DNA of 64,000 bases, taken from positions 43,174 to 107,173 of the forward strand of contig NZ_LJTC01000014.1 in assembly GCF_001306915.1 (NCBI RefSeq), written 5' to 3'. This DNA is from Pseudoalteromonas lipolytica (GTDB lineage: Bacteria; Pseudomonadota; Gammaproteobacteria; Enterobacterales; Alteromonadaceae). The translations under genes and the position numbers were made by a program. The notes under the pieces are model-generated. The model saw nothing but the letters and a program-made list of their open reading frames with translations. It was not told where the DNA came from and made no database searches. Positions within the stretch are counted from its first letter, which is position 1. The number at the start of each line of letters is the position of its first letter. This document shows positions 1-9,140 of this stretch, one piece after another.

Positions 1-1
1 T

Positions 2-154
2 CTTTATTCACCGATTTGGCAATCGGCAGTGCAAAATCTATGGCAAGTAGCTTTAGTCATTGCAGTATTTACATGGCTAAGAATGGCAAAGCCACCTATT
101 TGGTGGCTTTTGTTAGGCTTTATTACGATTAGCTTATTGATTGGTCAGCTTTAA
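2..154 (+). CDS. C-terminal end of a membrane transporter, probably chromate transporter (ChrA-like)
   Basis: This reading frame enters from the left edge and ends at TAA, giving 50 residues. It is very hydrophobic, with two likely membrane segments separated by a short charged turn (RMAKPPIWW), and ends in IGQL. The pattern of a last helix after a proline-containing turn resembles the C-terminus of ChrA-family chromate/sulfate antiporters, but so short a piece cannot prove this. It is convergent with the mechanosensitive channel gene and the two stop codons overlap. Another polytopic inner-membrane transporter remains possible. Confidence 0.5.
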   Translation, partial: LYSPIWQSAVQNLWQVALVIAVFTWLRMAKPPIWWLLLGFITISLLIGQL

Positions 155-1401
155 GCTTTCTCACGTGGAGGATTAGCTACCTTGATACTAGGCTTTAAGC
201 CAGTTTGGGCTTCGCTTGTGCTCAACTGACCCGTAACACTTTGATAAGGTCTAAGCCCAAAAATAGGCAGTACAGCAAGTAGATGATCCATGATCTCTGC
301 TTGCAAGTGCTCGTATGAAATCCAGCGCTTATCCTCACTAAAGCAATAAAACTCAATAGGTAAACCATGATTTATTGGTTGCAGCTCTCGCACCATTAAA
401 GTTAAATCACGATTAATTTTTTCATGTTGCTTTAAGTAACCTTCAGCATAACGTCTAAATAAGCCAAGATTTGTTACTGGGTTAGGTAAATTTGCTACTC
501 GTATGTAGTCATGCAAAGGAATTGCATCATCAATTTGCTCTCGAAAAGCATCATCCACCAAACGAATACTATTCATATCAATGTTTAAAGAACGTTTGAT
601 ACGACGACCACCTGACTCTTGCATACCACGCCAGTTTTTAAATGACCCTGCAACTAACATGTAAGTTGGAATGGTTGTAATCGTGTTATCCCAGTTACGC
701 ACTTTTACTGTATTTAAACCAAGGTCGATAACTTCACCGTCTGCGCCATAGCTATCCACTTGGATCCAATCACCGTAAGTTACTAGTCGATTTGCCGCAA
801 TTTGAATACTGGCGACAAACCCTAAAATAGTATCTTTGAATACGAGTAAGGTTACCGCCGCTATCGCACCAAAACCGGAAAGAATATAAGTCGGTGATTT
901 CTCAAGTAGAATACTCACAATGAGGATTGCACAGACCATAAAGGTGATAAGTTTTACAACTTGGATCAAGCCCTGAATCGGAATATCGCGCGCAAAATCA
1001 AGCTGGTTATAAATACCACCAGCAATGCTCACCACACTACTTAAAATGAAGCCACCGTAAATGATCAGTGCAATTTGACCTACCGTTTTAAGTACTAATG
1101 CAGCGACATCATGAACTGGATAAACATAATCGAAGGTCGCTAAATAAAGTACACAGCACAATATCCCTGCAAAACGACGGTTTAACTTATTGAGCATAGG
1201 TGTGAGCGCACCAATACGCTCAGGAGACAGGCGTGTAACAACCTTTTGAATACCCGGTAGTAATAAGCGACGGGTAAACATGTAAATTATTAGTAATGAG
1301 CCAACGCCGATAGCTGTAGCGGTTAATGCACTTATTAGCGCCGCGTCTGGCATTGATTCAAACCAAGGCATCACCAACTCTTGTAGGTGAGTTTGCTTCA
1401 T
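151..1401 (-). CDS. ybdG: Mechanosensitive ion channel, YbdG/MscM type
   Basis: This is an inner-membrane channel of the MscS superfamily that opens under membrane tension during osmotic downshock. Length (416 aa) matches E. coli YbdG (about 415). About five hydrophobic segments fill the first 190 residues. They are followed by the pore-lining and beta domain with VFKDTILGFVASIQI, YGADGEVIDLGLNTVKVRNWD and TTIPTYMLVAGSFKNWRGM, all close to YbdG as I recall it. The C-terminal cytoplasmic part carries SGGRRIKRSLNIDM. Its start overlaps the stop of the upstream acyltransferase by 4 bp, so the two are probably co-transcribed and translationally coupled. Confidence 0.88.
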   Translation of the reverse strand: MKQTHLQELVMPWFESMPDAALISALTATAIGVGSLLIIYMFTRRLLLPGIQKVVTRLSPERIGALTPMLNKLNRRFAGILCCVLYLATFDYVYPVHDVAALVLKTVGQIALIIYGGFILSSVVSIAGGIYNQLDFARDIPIQGLIQVVKLITFMVCAILIVSILLEKSPTYILSGFGAIAAVTLLVFKDTILGFVASIQIAANRLVTYGDWIQVDSYGADGEVIDLGLNTVKVRNWDNTITTIPTYMLVAGSFKNWRGMQESGGRRIKRSLNIDMNSIRLVDDAFREQIDDAIPLHDYIRVANLPNPVTNLGLFRRYAEGYLKQHEKINRDLTLMVRELQPINHGLPIEFYCFSEDKRWISYEHLQAEIMDHLLAVLPIFGLRPYQSVTGQLSTSEAQTGLKPSIKVANPPREKA

Positions 1402-2321
1402 GGCGCTTCAATCTCCTTATTGATGGTAGCAAGGTACTCAGCTTGCTGAGCTTGGTGATAAGTTAGTAGCTGAGCATCTTTTTGTAACCACAACTCATTA
1501 ATATGTTGTTGGAAAGCCGTTCTAAATGCACGGTCATGCTGATAATCACCAATCATCTCTGCGCTAATTGCTTGCACTTGCACTTCAACTTTAATCACGT
1601 TTAAACGGCCACGCATCAGGTTACGGCAAATATGGTCGCCCTCCCCCTGATAAATAATCGAGGTATTTAATAATGCATCAAATTGCTCACCTAACACCTC
1701 AAGAGCAAATGCTATACCGCCTGCTTTGGGCTTTAAAAGGTAAGTAAACGGACTATTTTGCTTACTGTGCTTTTGACTTGTAAAGCGCGTGCCTTCAACA
1801 AAGTTAATGATTGTTGTTGGGTGATTACGAAAATCACGGCAGCTACGTTTGGTGCGCTCAACATCAAGCCCTTTCAGCTTAGGATTTTTTGCCAGTTGCG
1901 CTTTGCTCACCCGCTTCATAAAAGGCATACCCATAGCCCATGCGCCAGTGCCAATGAATGGCACATACTTCAGCTCATCTTTTAAGAAAAACTTTGGCGC
2001 GGGTAAAACATCGATTGCACTCAGAACAACAATGTCTAGCCAGCTCATATGATTAGAGATAAGTAAGTACCAACCATCTGTAGTAACTTTACCTTTAATA
2101 TCAATTTCAATTACTGGGCAACCTAACCACAAGGCAAAGCGGTTACCTTTACACCAACCGCGATAAGCTAAATGAAGAATATCGCTAACCACCTTAAATG
2201 GCAGTAGTAACTTAAGCACACCAAACAGCAGCACCAGCGTGCCCCAAATAATCACATTAGCAAACAAGACAATACTAACTAGAACGCCTGTTAACCAATT
2301 TGGTAAAAATTTCTTTAACAT
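1398..2321 (-). CDS. Acyltransferase of the PlsC/LPLAT superfamily (copy 1, YihG-like)
   Basis: This is a membrane acyltransferase that probably moves an acyl chain onto a lysophospholipid or related acceptor. The HX4D catalytic motif is seen as NHMSWLD near residue 90 and the substrate-binding motif as FVEGTRFT near residue 175. An N-terminal hydrophobic stretch (about 8-40) anchors it to the inner membrane. Length (307 aa) fits the YihG/LCLAT1-like branch rather than the shorter canonical PlsC. It lies 28 bp downstream of a clear paralogue with the same motifs and overlaps ybdG by 4 bp. The acyl acceptor is not shown by the sequence. Confidence 0.82.
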   Translation of the reverse strand: MLKKFLPNWLTGVLVSIVLFANVIIWGTLVLLFGVLKLLLPFKVVSDILHLAYRGWCKGNRFALWLGCPVIEIDIKGKVTTDGWYLLISNHMSWLDIVVLSAIDVLPAPKFFLKDELKYVPFIGTGAWAMGMPFMKRVSKAQLAKNPKLKGLDVERTKRSCRDFRNHPTTIINFVEGTRFTSQKHSKQNSPFTYLLKPKAGGIAFALEVLGEQFDALLNTSIIYQGEGDHICRNLMRGRLNVIKVEVQVQAISAEMIGDYQHDRAFRTAFQQHINELWLQKDAQLLTYHQAQQAEYLATINKEIEAP

Positions 2322-2349
2322 ATGTGTGCTCTCGACTGCGTTAGCAATA

Positions 2350-3228
2350 CTACTGCGTTTTAGCTTCTAATTCGGCTAACTGTTGATTTTTTTCTTCCCA
2401 AATTCGATTTAGCTCAGCTTGAAAATTTACTCTAAACTCTGCATCGCCCGTATAATCCCCAATCAAATTTGGACTCACTTCCATCACTTCTACTCGCACA
2501 TCGACTTGCTTTACTCGACCACTAGCAAAGTCCACAAAGCTAGGAATACCACCAGGGTAATGAATGGTTACATTCACTACTTTGGAAATTTGTTCACCCA
2601 TTGCTTGCATAACAAACGCAACCCCGCCCGCTTTTGGCTTTAATAGGTGCTCAAAAGGACTATTTTGGCGAGAATGCTTTTGCTCAGTAAAACGCGTACC
2701 TTCAACAAAGTTAACAATACTCACTGGCATTTCTTTAAACTTTTCACAGGCTTTGCGCGTGGTTTCTAAGTCTTTGCCACGCAATTTAGGGTTTTTCTTT
2801 AACTGGGCTTTACTCGTACGAGTCATGAATGGGAAATCCAACGCCCACCATGCAAGACCCAAGAAAGGAACGTATATCAGCTCTTTTTTCAAGAAAAAGT
2901 TTAAAAACGGAATACGGCGATTAAACAGACGTTGCATAACAACGATATCGACCCAGCTTTGATGATTCGCGATCACCAAGTACCAGTCTTTCGCTTTTAA
3001 CTGCTCAAGACCTGTCACGTTCAGATTATATGAAGCAAATATGTTTTGGTTGATGCTGTTGCAACTCACCCACATAGTGGCGCATTGCTTAGCAATCCAA
3101 CTCATTAATTTTTGCAATGGCTTGATTGGAATAAGCTTTATGAGGCCACAAATAAAAATAGGCACAAACCAAAAAAGGGTATTGAGGGTGTAAAATAAAA
3201 AACTGAACACACAACGGATCATCGACAT
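2350..3228 (-). CDS. Acyltransferase of the PlsC/LPLAT superfamily (copy 2, YihG-like)
   Basis: This is a paralogue of the next gene downstream and has the same architecture: N-terminal membrane segment, HX4D motif as NHQSWVD near residue 88, and FVEGTRFT near residue 172. The two proteins share long blocks such as RQNSPF and LLKPKAGG, pointing to a tandem duplication followed by divergence. Function is inferred as acylation of a lysophospholipid at the inner membrane. It is the first gene of the apparent acyltransferase-acyltransferase-ybdG unit. It starts at ATG 3228, just downstream of speA on the same strand, so transcription could also reach it from speA. Confidence 0.82.
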   Translation of the reverse strand: MSMIRCVFSFLFYTLNTLFWFVPIFICGLIKLIPIKPLQKLMSWIAKQCATMWVSCNSINQNIFASYNLNVTGLEQLKAKDWYLVIANHQSWVDIVVMQRLFNRRIPFLNFFLKKELIYVPFLGLAWWALDFPFMTRTSKAQLKKNPKLRGKDLETTRKACEKFKEMPVSIVNFVEGTRFTEQKHSRQNSPFEHLLKPKAGGVAFVMQAMGEQISKVVNVTIHYPGGIPSFVDFASGRVKQVDVRVEVMEVSPNLIGDYTGDAEFRVNFQAELNRIWEEKNQQLAELEAKTQ

Positions 3229-3249
3229 TACTACTTATTCCTTTAACGC

Positions 3250-5130
3250 TTAATCTTCAAAATACGTATAGCCAGCAAGGCCTGCATTTAGTTCTGATAA
3301 ATATTGTGCCTTAGATTGCTCATCAATTGCCAGTGAGTTGACCCGTTTTGCAAAGTTTTCAGCAAGAATCTCGCTATCATAATCAACAAACTTTAATACG
3401 TCCTTAACACTGTCACCTTTAATGGCATTAGTTAGTTGATAGCCTGCTTCTGTAAGCTCAACATGCACTGAATCTGTATCGCCGAACAGGTTATGTAAAT
3501 CACCTAAAATCTCTTGATACGCACCCACTAAAAACATTGCAATATGGTATTGCTGACCTTGCTTGTACTCTGGAATAGGTAAGCTGCTCTCTATGCCTGT
3601 GCCTTCGACATAATCACGAATTTGCCCATCTGAGTCACAGGTAATGTCTTGAATAATGGCGCGCTGTGTTAATGGCTGATGCAAGTTTTCAACTGGCATG
3701 ACAGGGAATAACTGCCCAATCCCCCAGACATCGGGGAGTGACTGAAATAATGAGAAGTTAACGAAGAGCTTATCGGCAAGTTTCTCGTTTAAATCGTCTA
3801 ACACTTCTCGATGTGAACGGGCATTCTCACTAAGTGATGCACGAACACGATGTAAAATTGTGAAATACAACTGCTCGAGCTTCGCCCACTCAAGCATAGT
3901 GAGTAGGCCATGCACATATTGGTCATGGGCTTCACTGAATAGATGCATTGCATCATGATAAATTTCCAACGCCATACGCGGTGTTAAACGCTGTAAACAC
4001 TGCCACATTTCATCTAGTACCAATACACTGCCTGCCTCTGGCGCCGTTGGATTTGCATGGTTTGGCGCACGCTCAACATCAATAACATCTGTAATTAATA
4101 CCGCGTGGTGCGCTGTTAACGCACGGCCTGACTCGGTAATAATGGCAGGGTGTTTAAGGTCATGTTGCTGACACACTTCAGCAAACGCATTAACTACATT
4201 ACGCGCATATTCTTCAACACTGTAGTTCATTGAACACGAACTACGTGACCCAGAGCCTTCGTAATCAACACCTAAACCGCCACCGACATCCACGGTATTA
4301 AGTGGTACGCCTAACTGTGTTAACTCTGCAAAGTGACGAGCACATTCACGCAGTGCGCGATGAATATCGCGGATATTGGCAATTTGCGAGCCGATGTGGA
4401 AATGCACTAGTTGCATTAAATGAAGTTTATTGCGTGATTTAAGCAGCTCAACCGCAGATAGCACTTGCCCTGCTGTTAAACCAAACTTACCTTTTTCGCC
4501 ACCGGTATTCTGCCATTTCCCCTTACCAACCGAGTTTAAGCGAATACGAATCCCAATTGATGGCTCGATGCCTAGATCATCAATTTCTGCCAATAGAGTA
4601 GTTAGCTCAGAAAGTTTTTCTACAACAATATGAACCTTATGACCCATGCCTTGGCCAATACAGGCTAAGCGTAAAAACTCACTGTCTTTATAACCATTAC
4701 AAACGATGGTAATTGGCTCTTGTGCTACACCTAAAATAGCCATCAGCTCAGGTTTTGAGCCGGCTTCAAGGCCCACTAAACCACTTGGGTGAGCAAGTAG
4801 TTTACTGACCACAGAACGCTGTTGATTAACTTTAATTGGATAAACACAGGTATAACTACCTTGGTATTCACGGGCATTTCGTGCTTTGGTAAATGCGCTA
4901 GTCAGCGTTTCAACGCGATTTTGTAAGATATCGGTAAAACGCACTAAAACAGGTAGGGTAAGACCTTGCTTTTTAAATTGCTCAGTCAGTTCAGATAAAG
5001 ACACCGCGGCTTTAGTTTGATCGCCATCAGGGTAAGCCACCAGCTCACCTTGTGCGTTAATGTCAAAGTAACCGTCACTCCAGTGAGCAACATTGTATGT
5101 TTCGCGTGCTTTATCTAAACCCCAAGTCAT
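3250..5130 (-). CDS. speA: Biosynthetic arginine decarboxylase (PLP-dependent)
   Basis: The enzyme converts arginine to agmatine, the first step of the arginine route to polyamines. It is a fold-III PLP enzyme. The cofactor lysine lies in YPIKVNQQ (about residue 100), a glycine-rich loop is GGGLGVDYEGS, and the conserved C-terminal block is DITCDSDGQIRDY. I start at ATG 5130, giving 626 aa, because the longer frame begins with TTG at 5220 and adds 30 residues not typical of the family. An AGAAG sequence precedes the ATG. The N-terminal TYNVAHWSDGYFDI matches the usual SpeA beginning. It is divergent from speE; no speB is visible in the window. Confidence 0.93.
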   Translation of the reverse strand: MTWGLDKARETYNVAHWSDGYFDINAQGELVAYPDGDQTKAAVSLSELTEQFKKQGLTLPVLVRFTDILQNRVETLTSAFTKARNAREYQGSYTCVYPIKVNQQRSVVSKLLAHPSGLVGLEAGSKPELMAILGVAQEPITIVCNGYKDSEFLRLACIGQGMGHKVHIVVEKLSELTTLLAEIDDLGIEPSIGIRIRLNSVGKGKWQNTGGEKGKFGLTAGQVLSAVELLKSRNKLHLMQLVHFHIGSQIANIRDIHRALRECARHFAELTQLGVPLNTVDVGGGLGVDYEGSGSRSSCSMNYSVEEYARNVVNAFAEVCQQHDLKHPAIITESGRALTAHHAVLITDVIDVERAPNHANPTAPEAGSVLVLDEMWQCLQRLTPRMALEIYHDAMHLFSEAHDQYVHGLLTMLEWAKLEQLYFTILHRVRASLSENARSHREVLDDLNEKLADKLFVNFSLFQSLPDVWGIGQLFPVMPVENLHQPLTQRAIIQDITCDSDGQIRDYVEGTGIESSLPIPEYKQGQQYHIAMFLVGAYQEILGDLHNLFGDTDSVHVELTEAGYQLTNAIKGDSVKDVLKFVDYDSEILAENFAKRVNSLAIDEQSKAQYLSELNAGLAGYTYFED

Positions 5131-5328
5131 GGCAATGTCTTCTGTAAATTCATTAAATATAAACGCACATTTTAATACGCTAGGGCTGACCACGCTAACA
5201 AAAATTGCGCTGTATGCCAAAGTGATAAAAAATATTCGCTATACTGATTAAAATTTGATTGAGCAATTAGCCAAGCACTGGCAGAATTGCACCCCTTTTT
5301 TACCATTAACCAAAAGTGTATAAGCAAG

Positions 5329-6192
5329 ATGGCTAATTTAGATCAAAATAACTGGTTCACTGAAATTAGTGACCGTGATGGTAGTGCCTTTTCATTACGC
5401 ATTACTAAAAAGCTTGATGAACAGCAATCGCCATTTCAAAAAGTAGAAATGTACGAAACAACTGACTTCGGTAATCTGATGATTATTGACGGTTGCACTA
5501 TGGTAAGTAGCCGTGAAAACTTTTTTTACCACGAGATGATCAGCCATCCGGCATTGCTTGCACACCCAAATCCAAAAAATGTTGTGATCATTGGTGGTGG
5601 TGACTGCGGTACTTTACGCGAAGTATTAAAACACCCAAGTGTTGAAAACGTAACGCAAATTGATATCGACGAAGTCGTGACACAAATGTCACTTAAATAC
5701 TTCCCTGAGCTGTGTGAATCAAATCAAGATCCGCGTGCTACAGTGATGTTTGATGACGGCATCAAGTACATGCGCGAAGCAGCCCCAGAATCAATCGATG
5801 TAGTAATTGTTGATGGTACAGATCCAGTTGGCCCAGGCGAAGGTTTATTTAACCACGCTTTCTATACCAGCTGTTTAACTGCACTTCGCCCGGGTGGCAT
5901 CTTAATTCAACAAAGTGAATCGCCACTTATGCACATGCCACTTTTAGTTGAAATGCGTGATGCAATGACTGAAGTGGGCTTTGTTGACTTACAAACGCTG
6001 CCTTTCCCACAACCAATTTATCCAAGTGGTTTATGGTCTGTAACGCTTGCTCGTAAGTCAGAAGCGTTCGCTGGTTTTCGTGAAGATGATGCCAATAAAC
6101 TTGCGCAAAGCACTGAATACTATAATGCAGGTATTCACCACGGTGCATTAGCCACACCTAATTATATGAAACGTGCTTTCGAGAAAAAGTAA
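5329..6192 (+). CDS. speE: Polyamine aminopropyltransferase (spermidine synthase)
   Basis: The enzyme transfers an aminopropyl group from decarboxylated S-adenosylmethionine to putrescine, or possibly to agmatine. The nucleotide-binding loop GGGDCGTLREV, the acidic pair in QIDIDEVV, and DGTDPVGPGEGLF are clear aminopropyltransferase signatures. I use ATG 5329 (287 aa, upstream AAGCAAG) rather than the TTG at 5287; MANLDQNNWFTEI begins close to where the family begins. It is divergent from speA across about 200 bp. A TATACT hexamer at 5240-5245 could be its -10 box, but no convincing -35 is seen. A rho-independent terminator follows at once. Confidence 0.92.
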   Translation: MANLDQNNWFTEISDRDGSAFSLRITKKLDEQQSPFQKVEMYETTDFGNLMIIDGCTMVSSRENFFYHEMISHPALLAHPNPKNVVIIGGGDCGTLREVLKHPSVENVTQIDIDEVVTQMSLKYFPELCESNQDPRATVMFDDGIKYMREAAPESIDVVIVDGTDPVGPGEGLFNHAFYTSCLTALRPGGILIQQSESPLMHMPLLVEMRDAMTEVGFVDLQTLPFPQPIYPSGLWSVTLARKSEAFAGFREDDANKLAQSTEYYNAGIHHGALATPNYMKRAFEKK

Positions 6193-6208
6193 GCGTTTTG
6201 ACTAAATG

Positions 6209-6236
6209 AAAAAAGGGCTCATTGAGCCCTTTTTTG
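6209..6236 (+). terminator. Rho-independent terminator after speE
   Basis: The GGGCTC stem, ATT loop region and GAGCCC partner are followed by a run of T, with A residues before the stem. The symmetry means it can also serve the convergent chemoreceptor gene ending at 6242. Confidence 0.85.
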
Positions 6237-6241
6237 TTGTA

Positions 6242-7843
6242 TTAAACCTTAAATCTATTAACTAGCTGATTCAGTTCGTCAGTAAGCTGATTCATACGGT
6301 TAGCGACCTCTTGTGTTGAACTCGCTAACCCGCCTCCATGTTGGGTTTGATCGTTTAGATCAGACAGGTTTTGACTAATTTCATCTGCCACAGCAGTTTG
6401 CTCTTCAGTTGCTTGTGCTGTTTGCATCGCCATATCATTTACTTTGACCGATGATTCTTGCATCGAGTTAAGTATATCGTTAGTTTGGGTAAACGACTCT
6501 ACTGCTTCATCAGCAAAACGCTTACCACTATTAATCGCCTGTAAGGATTGCTCAACACTGGCTGCAAATTGCTCAACCATAGTTTGAATATCATTAGTGC
6601 TTTCTTGGGTCCGAGTTGCTAGGGTGCGAACCTCATCTGCAACCACCGCAAAACCTCGCCCTTGCTCACCAGCTCGCGCAGCTTCAATTGCAGCATTGAG
6701 TGCAAGTAAGTTAGTTTGCTCAGCTATAGCGCGAATAACTTCAAGCACTTTAGCAATGTTGTCTGAGCTTTGTTGCAGTTCAGTGGAACGTTGGCTGGCA
6801 TGTTCCATATTATCTGACAAGGCAACAATTTTTCGACTCGAGTTATCAACCGCAGCCAAGCCTTGTTTAGCCAGTTGCTGTGAGTTGTCAGCTTCATGGG
6901 ATGAGTTTTGTGCCACACCTGCAACCTCACGACTTGCAACGCTCATTTCATGTACTGCACTAACTATTGATTCAGATGCTTGGCTAAGCTTTTGATTTAT
7001 TTGATGGTTCTGATTAGCAAAATTATCAAGGTCACGACCTAAATTATGCAGCTCTTTAGCCTGTCCAAGTATGTCTTTGATAAGTTGTTGTAGGTTATCT
7101 AAAAACCCGTTAAAAGCCGTCGCAAGTTCTGCAAACTCGTCTTGTGTTTTTACATTGATACGGCCTGTTAAATCACCATCTCCCGACGCAATCTCATTAA
7201 TTCGCTCTGTCACAAAGTTAATCTGCTTCGTGAGTTGTCGAGGTACATAATAGCTAAACCAACCAGCGACAAGTAAAACGATAGCGATCATTATCATTAG
7301 TTTAACTTTAAAGCTGATAACACCATCCATTAACTTCTCAGTTTCAGATTTTGATGTTTTATCTGCTGCTTCGCCTGCTTTATCTAAAATATCCCTCAGT
7401 GCTGAAAATGTTTGTTCAGCAATCTGCTTTTTTTCACTGTTTTGTGGGTCATTAATAAAGTTTTTTGATGCCGAATACCATGAATCAAATGCGCTATCAA
7501 AATGACGGAACCGGTCGACTACCTCGGTGTAAGGTGACATGTAAGACAAGTATTGCCCAAAGCGCTCTTTAACTTGATCGGCATTTTCTTGATGTTCATT
7601 TAGATAAGTTTTATCTGTGTTACTGCTTGTAACAAGAGTAAGCTCGGCAACCTTTGCTTGGTAAATATCTCTATCAGCATTAACAACGACCGAAATCGCA
7701 TTCAAAAATCGTTCTGATTGCGCGTCAACAGCTTGTTTTTGCAAACTGATAAGATAAGTGTAGCCTGCAATTAGAATAAGAATGGCAATGCCTAACAAAA
7801 TAATCGGTAGGGAACTTTTAACGCGAATGCTTTGTAAATTCAT
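6242..7843 (-). CDS. Methyl-accepting chemotaxis protein, transmembrane
   Basis: This 533-aa chemoreceptor has TM1 at about 13-33, a periplasmic helical sensor of about 145 residues, TM2 at about 180-198 ([18 protein letters not shown]), a HAMP domain, and a cytoplasmic signalling coiled coil. The hairpin tip [19 protein letters not shown] and following [15 protein letters not shown] are diagnostic. The sensor is most likely a four-helix bundle; its ligand is unknown. There is no C-terminal WxxF tail; it ends NRFKV. It lies 73 bp downstream of the outer-membrane protein gene on the same strand and may be co-expressed with it. Confidence 0.93.
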   Translation of the reverse strand: MNLQSIRVKSSLPIILLGIAILILIAGYTYLISLQKQAVDAQSERFLNAISVVVNADRDIYQAKVAELTLVTSSNTDKTYLNEHQENADQVKERFGQYLSYMSPYTEVVDRFRHFDSAFDSWYSASKNFINDPQNSEKKQIAEQTFSALRDILDKAGEAADKTSKSETEKLMDGVISFKVKLMIMIAIVLLVAGWFSYYVPRQLTKQINFVTERINEIASGDGDLTGRINVKTQDEFAELATAFNGFLDNLQQLIKDILGQAKELHNLGRDLDNFANQNHQINQKLSQASESIVSAVHEMSVASREVAGVAQNSSHEADNSQQLAKQGLAAVDNSSRKIVALSDNMEHASQRSTELQQSSDNIAKVLEVIRAIAEQTNLLALNAAIEAARAGEQGRGFAVVADEVRTLATRTQESTNDIQTMVEQFAASVEQSLQAINSGKRFADEAVESFTQTNDILNSMQESSVKVNDMAMQTAQATEEQTAVADEISQNLSDLNDQTQHGGGLASSTQEVANRMNQLTDELNQLVNRFKV

Positions 7844-7916
7844 ACATTTTCCTAATTAAAAATCGAAACCAGCATGCTTATTGAATCTTAGCTGAAAAAT
7901 ATAAAACTGTATGAAA

Positions 7917-9140
7917 TTAAAAGTGCCAACTCGCTGAAAGCTGAAATTGCTGCTGCGAGTTATGCTCATTAAATCCCATACCTGGTCTGTTTTGAGCGTC
8001 ACTGCTCAGCACTGAATATTCAGCACCTACTTGCCACTTGGTTGACAGTTGATAACGCCAACTTGCGGTTAAAGCTTCTCCACGACTTTGGTTAGGATCA
8101 AATTGCCAATCATCATGATCGCTAACCTTGAAATAATCATACCTAATTGTGAGACGATGCTGGTCTAACTTGTGGCTTAATAAAACAAAATGGCTATAAA
8201 AATCATTGTCTACCCCACGATTTGTGCCCATCGCAGTTTTACCATCAAGGAGCTGTACAATAATGCGTGTTTGCTTATTAAACTTATACAACCATGCCGC
8301 GCTTAAAAAGCGTGTATCCCACGCATATTGACCAGTACGGGTATTCAAAGCACCTGGATCGCCATTGTTGTCATAATAATAGACACGTAATTGTGATTTT
8401 TTTTGATAATCCCAATGAGCGCCAACGTAATAGCCAAAACGCCCATCTACTTCTTCGAAAGGCTGCACGTGCTCGGCTTGCTTATCTAGCTGCGACCATT
8501 CAAATGAACGTGGAACAGCAAAATCAATTTGTTCATTGAACGTAGTCTGCCTGTCATGCATAGCAAAGCCACGCCATGACAGCAACGTCCCAGCAGGATC
8601 GTTGCCTTTAAAAACCGCAGCAAAGCCTTCAAAACTATGATTACTTCTAAATTGCCTACCTGGGCGCTTAATGTTTGCCTCTAAACCAAAGGCCCGCACT
8701 TCTTCGCCAATCCAAGTATTAATCGCAGAATTAGTGTAGTTATAAGGTGACATCCAGCCATTTTGCGGGTTCTCAAGCGACATTTTGGGATAAAAGCCAC
8801 CTCCTTTCACTGTCCATTTATAACGACTAGCTGTAAGAGGCTGATATTGCAAATAAGCCTGAGTTAAACCAACTGTTAGTTCTGGATCAGGATGAACGTT
8901 AAGTACTGTGTGCGCAGACCAATCGCTATTTAACTCAAAACGACTACTCAGCATAGCTTGGGATATCACAACACCATCATGCTCTTGGTCATAACGGTAT
9001 AAGCCAATTCCTTTACGCTGATAGCTCGCTAGTTGGTCACCACGCACAGCCGAAACAGTTACCAGCCCATCATGCTCAGCATATACCACTGCAGGCAACC
9101 CAAAAACACTCGCCAATAGCAAGGCTTGCCATTTATTCAT
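7917..9140 (-). CDS. Predicted outer-membrane beta-barrel protein (porin-like)
   Basis: It has a signal peptide (KWQALLLASVFGLPAVVYA, cut before EHDG) and about 380 residues of alternating polar/hydrophobic strands rich in Tyr, Trp and Phe, ending in the barrel-type terminal SASWHF. I place the start at ATG 9140, whose codon overlaps the stop of the cupredoxin-like gene (TAA at 9133-9135), suggesting translational coupling. GTG 9158 and ATG 9146 are alternatives. I do not recognise a named family, and the substrate is not evident. The link to a copper-fold periplasmic protein is visible only from position. Confidence 0.65.
   Translation of the reverse strand: MNKWQALLLASVFGLPAVVYAEHDGLVTVSAVRGDQLASYQRKGIGLYRYDQEHDGVVISQAMLSSRFELNSDWSAHTVLNVHPDPELTVGLTQAYLQYQPLTASRYKWTVKGGGFYPKMSLENPQNGWMSPYNYTNSAINTWIGEEVRAFGLEANIKRPGRQFRSNHSFEGFAAVFKGNDPAGTLLSWRGFAMHDRQTTFNEQIDFAVPRSFEWSQLDKQAEHVQPFEEVDGRFGYYVGAHWDYQKKSQLRVYYYDNNGDPGALNTRTGQYAWDTRFLSAAWLYKFNKQTRIIVQLLDGKTAMGTNRGVDNDFYSHFVLLSHKLDQHRLTIRYDYFKVSDHDDWQFDPNQSRGEALTASWRYQLSTKWQVGAEYSVLSSDAQNRPGMGFNEHNSQQQFQLSASWHF

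Noticed and set aside
5131..5220. N-terminal extension of speA starting at TTG 5220
   Set aside because: The added 30 residues are unlike the family start, and ATG 5130 leads directly into the conserved TYNVAHW region with an upstream AGAAG.
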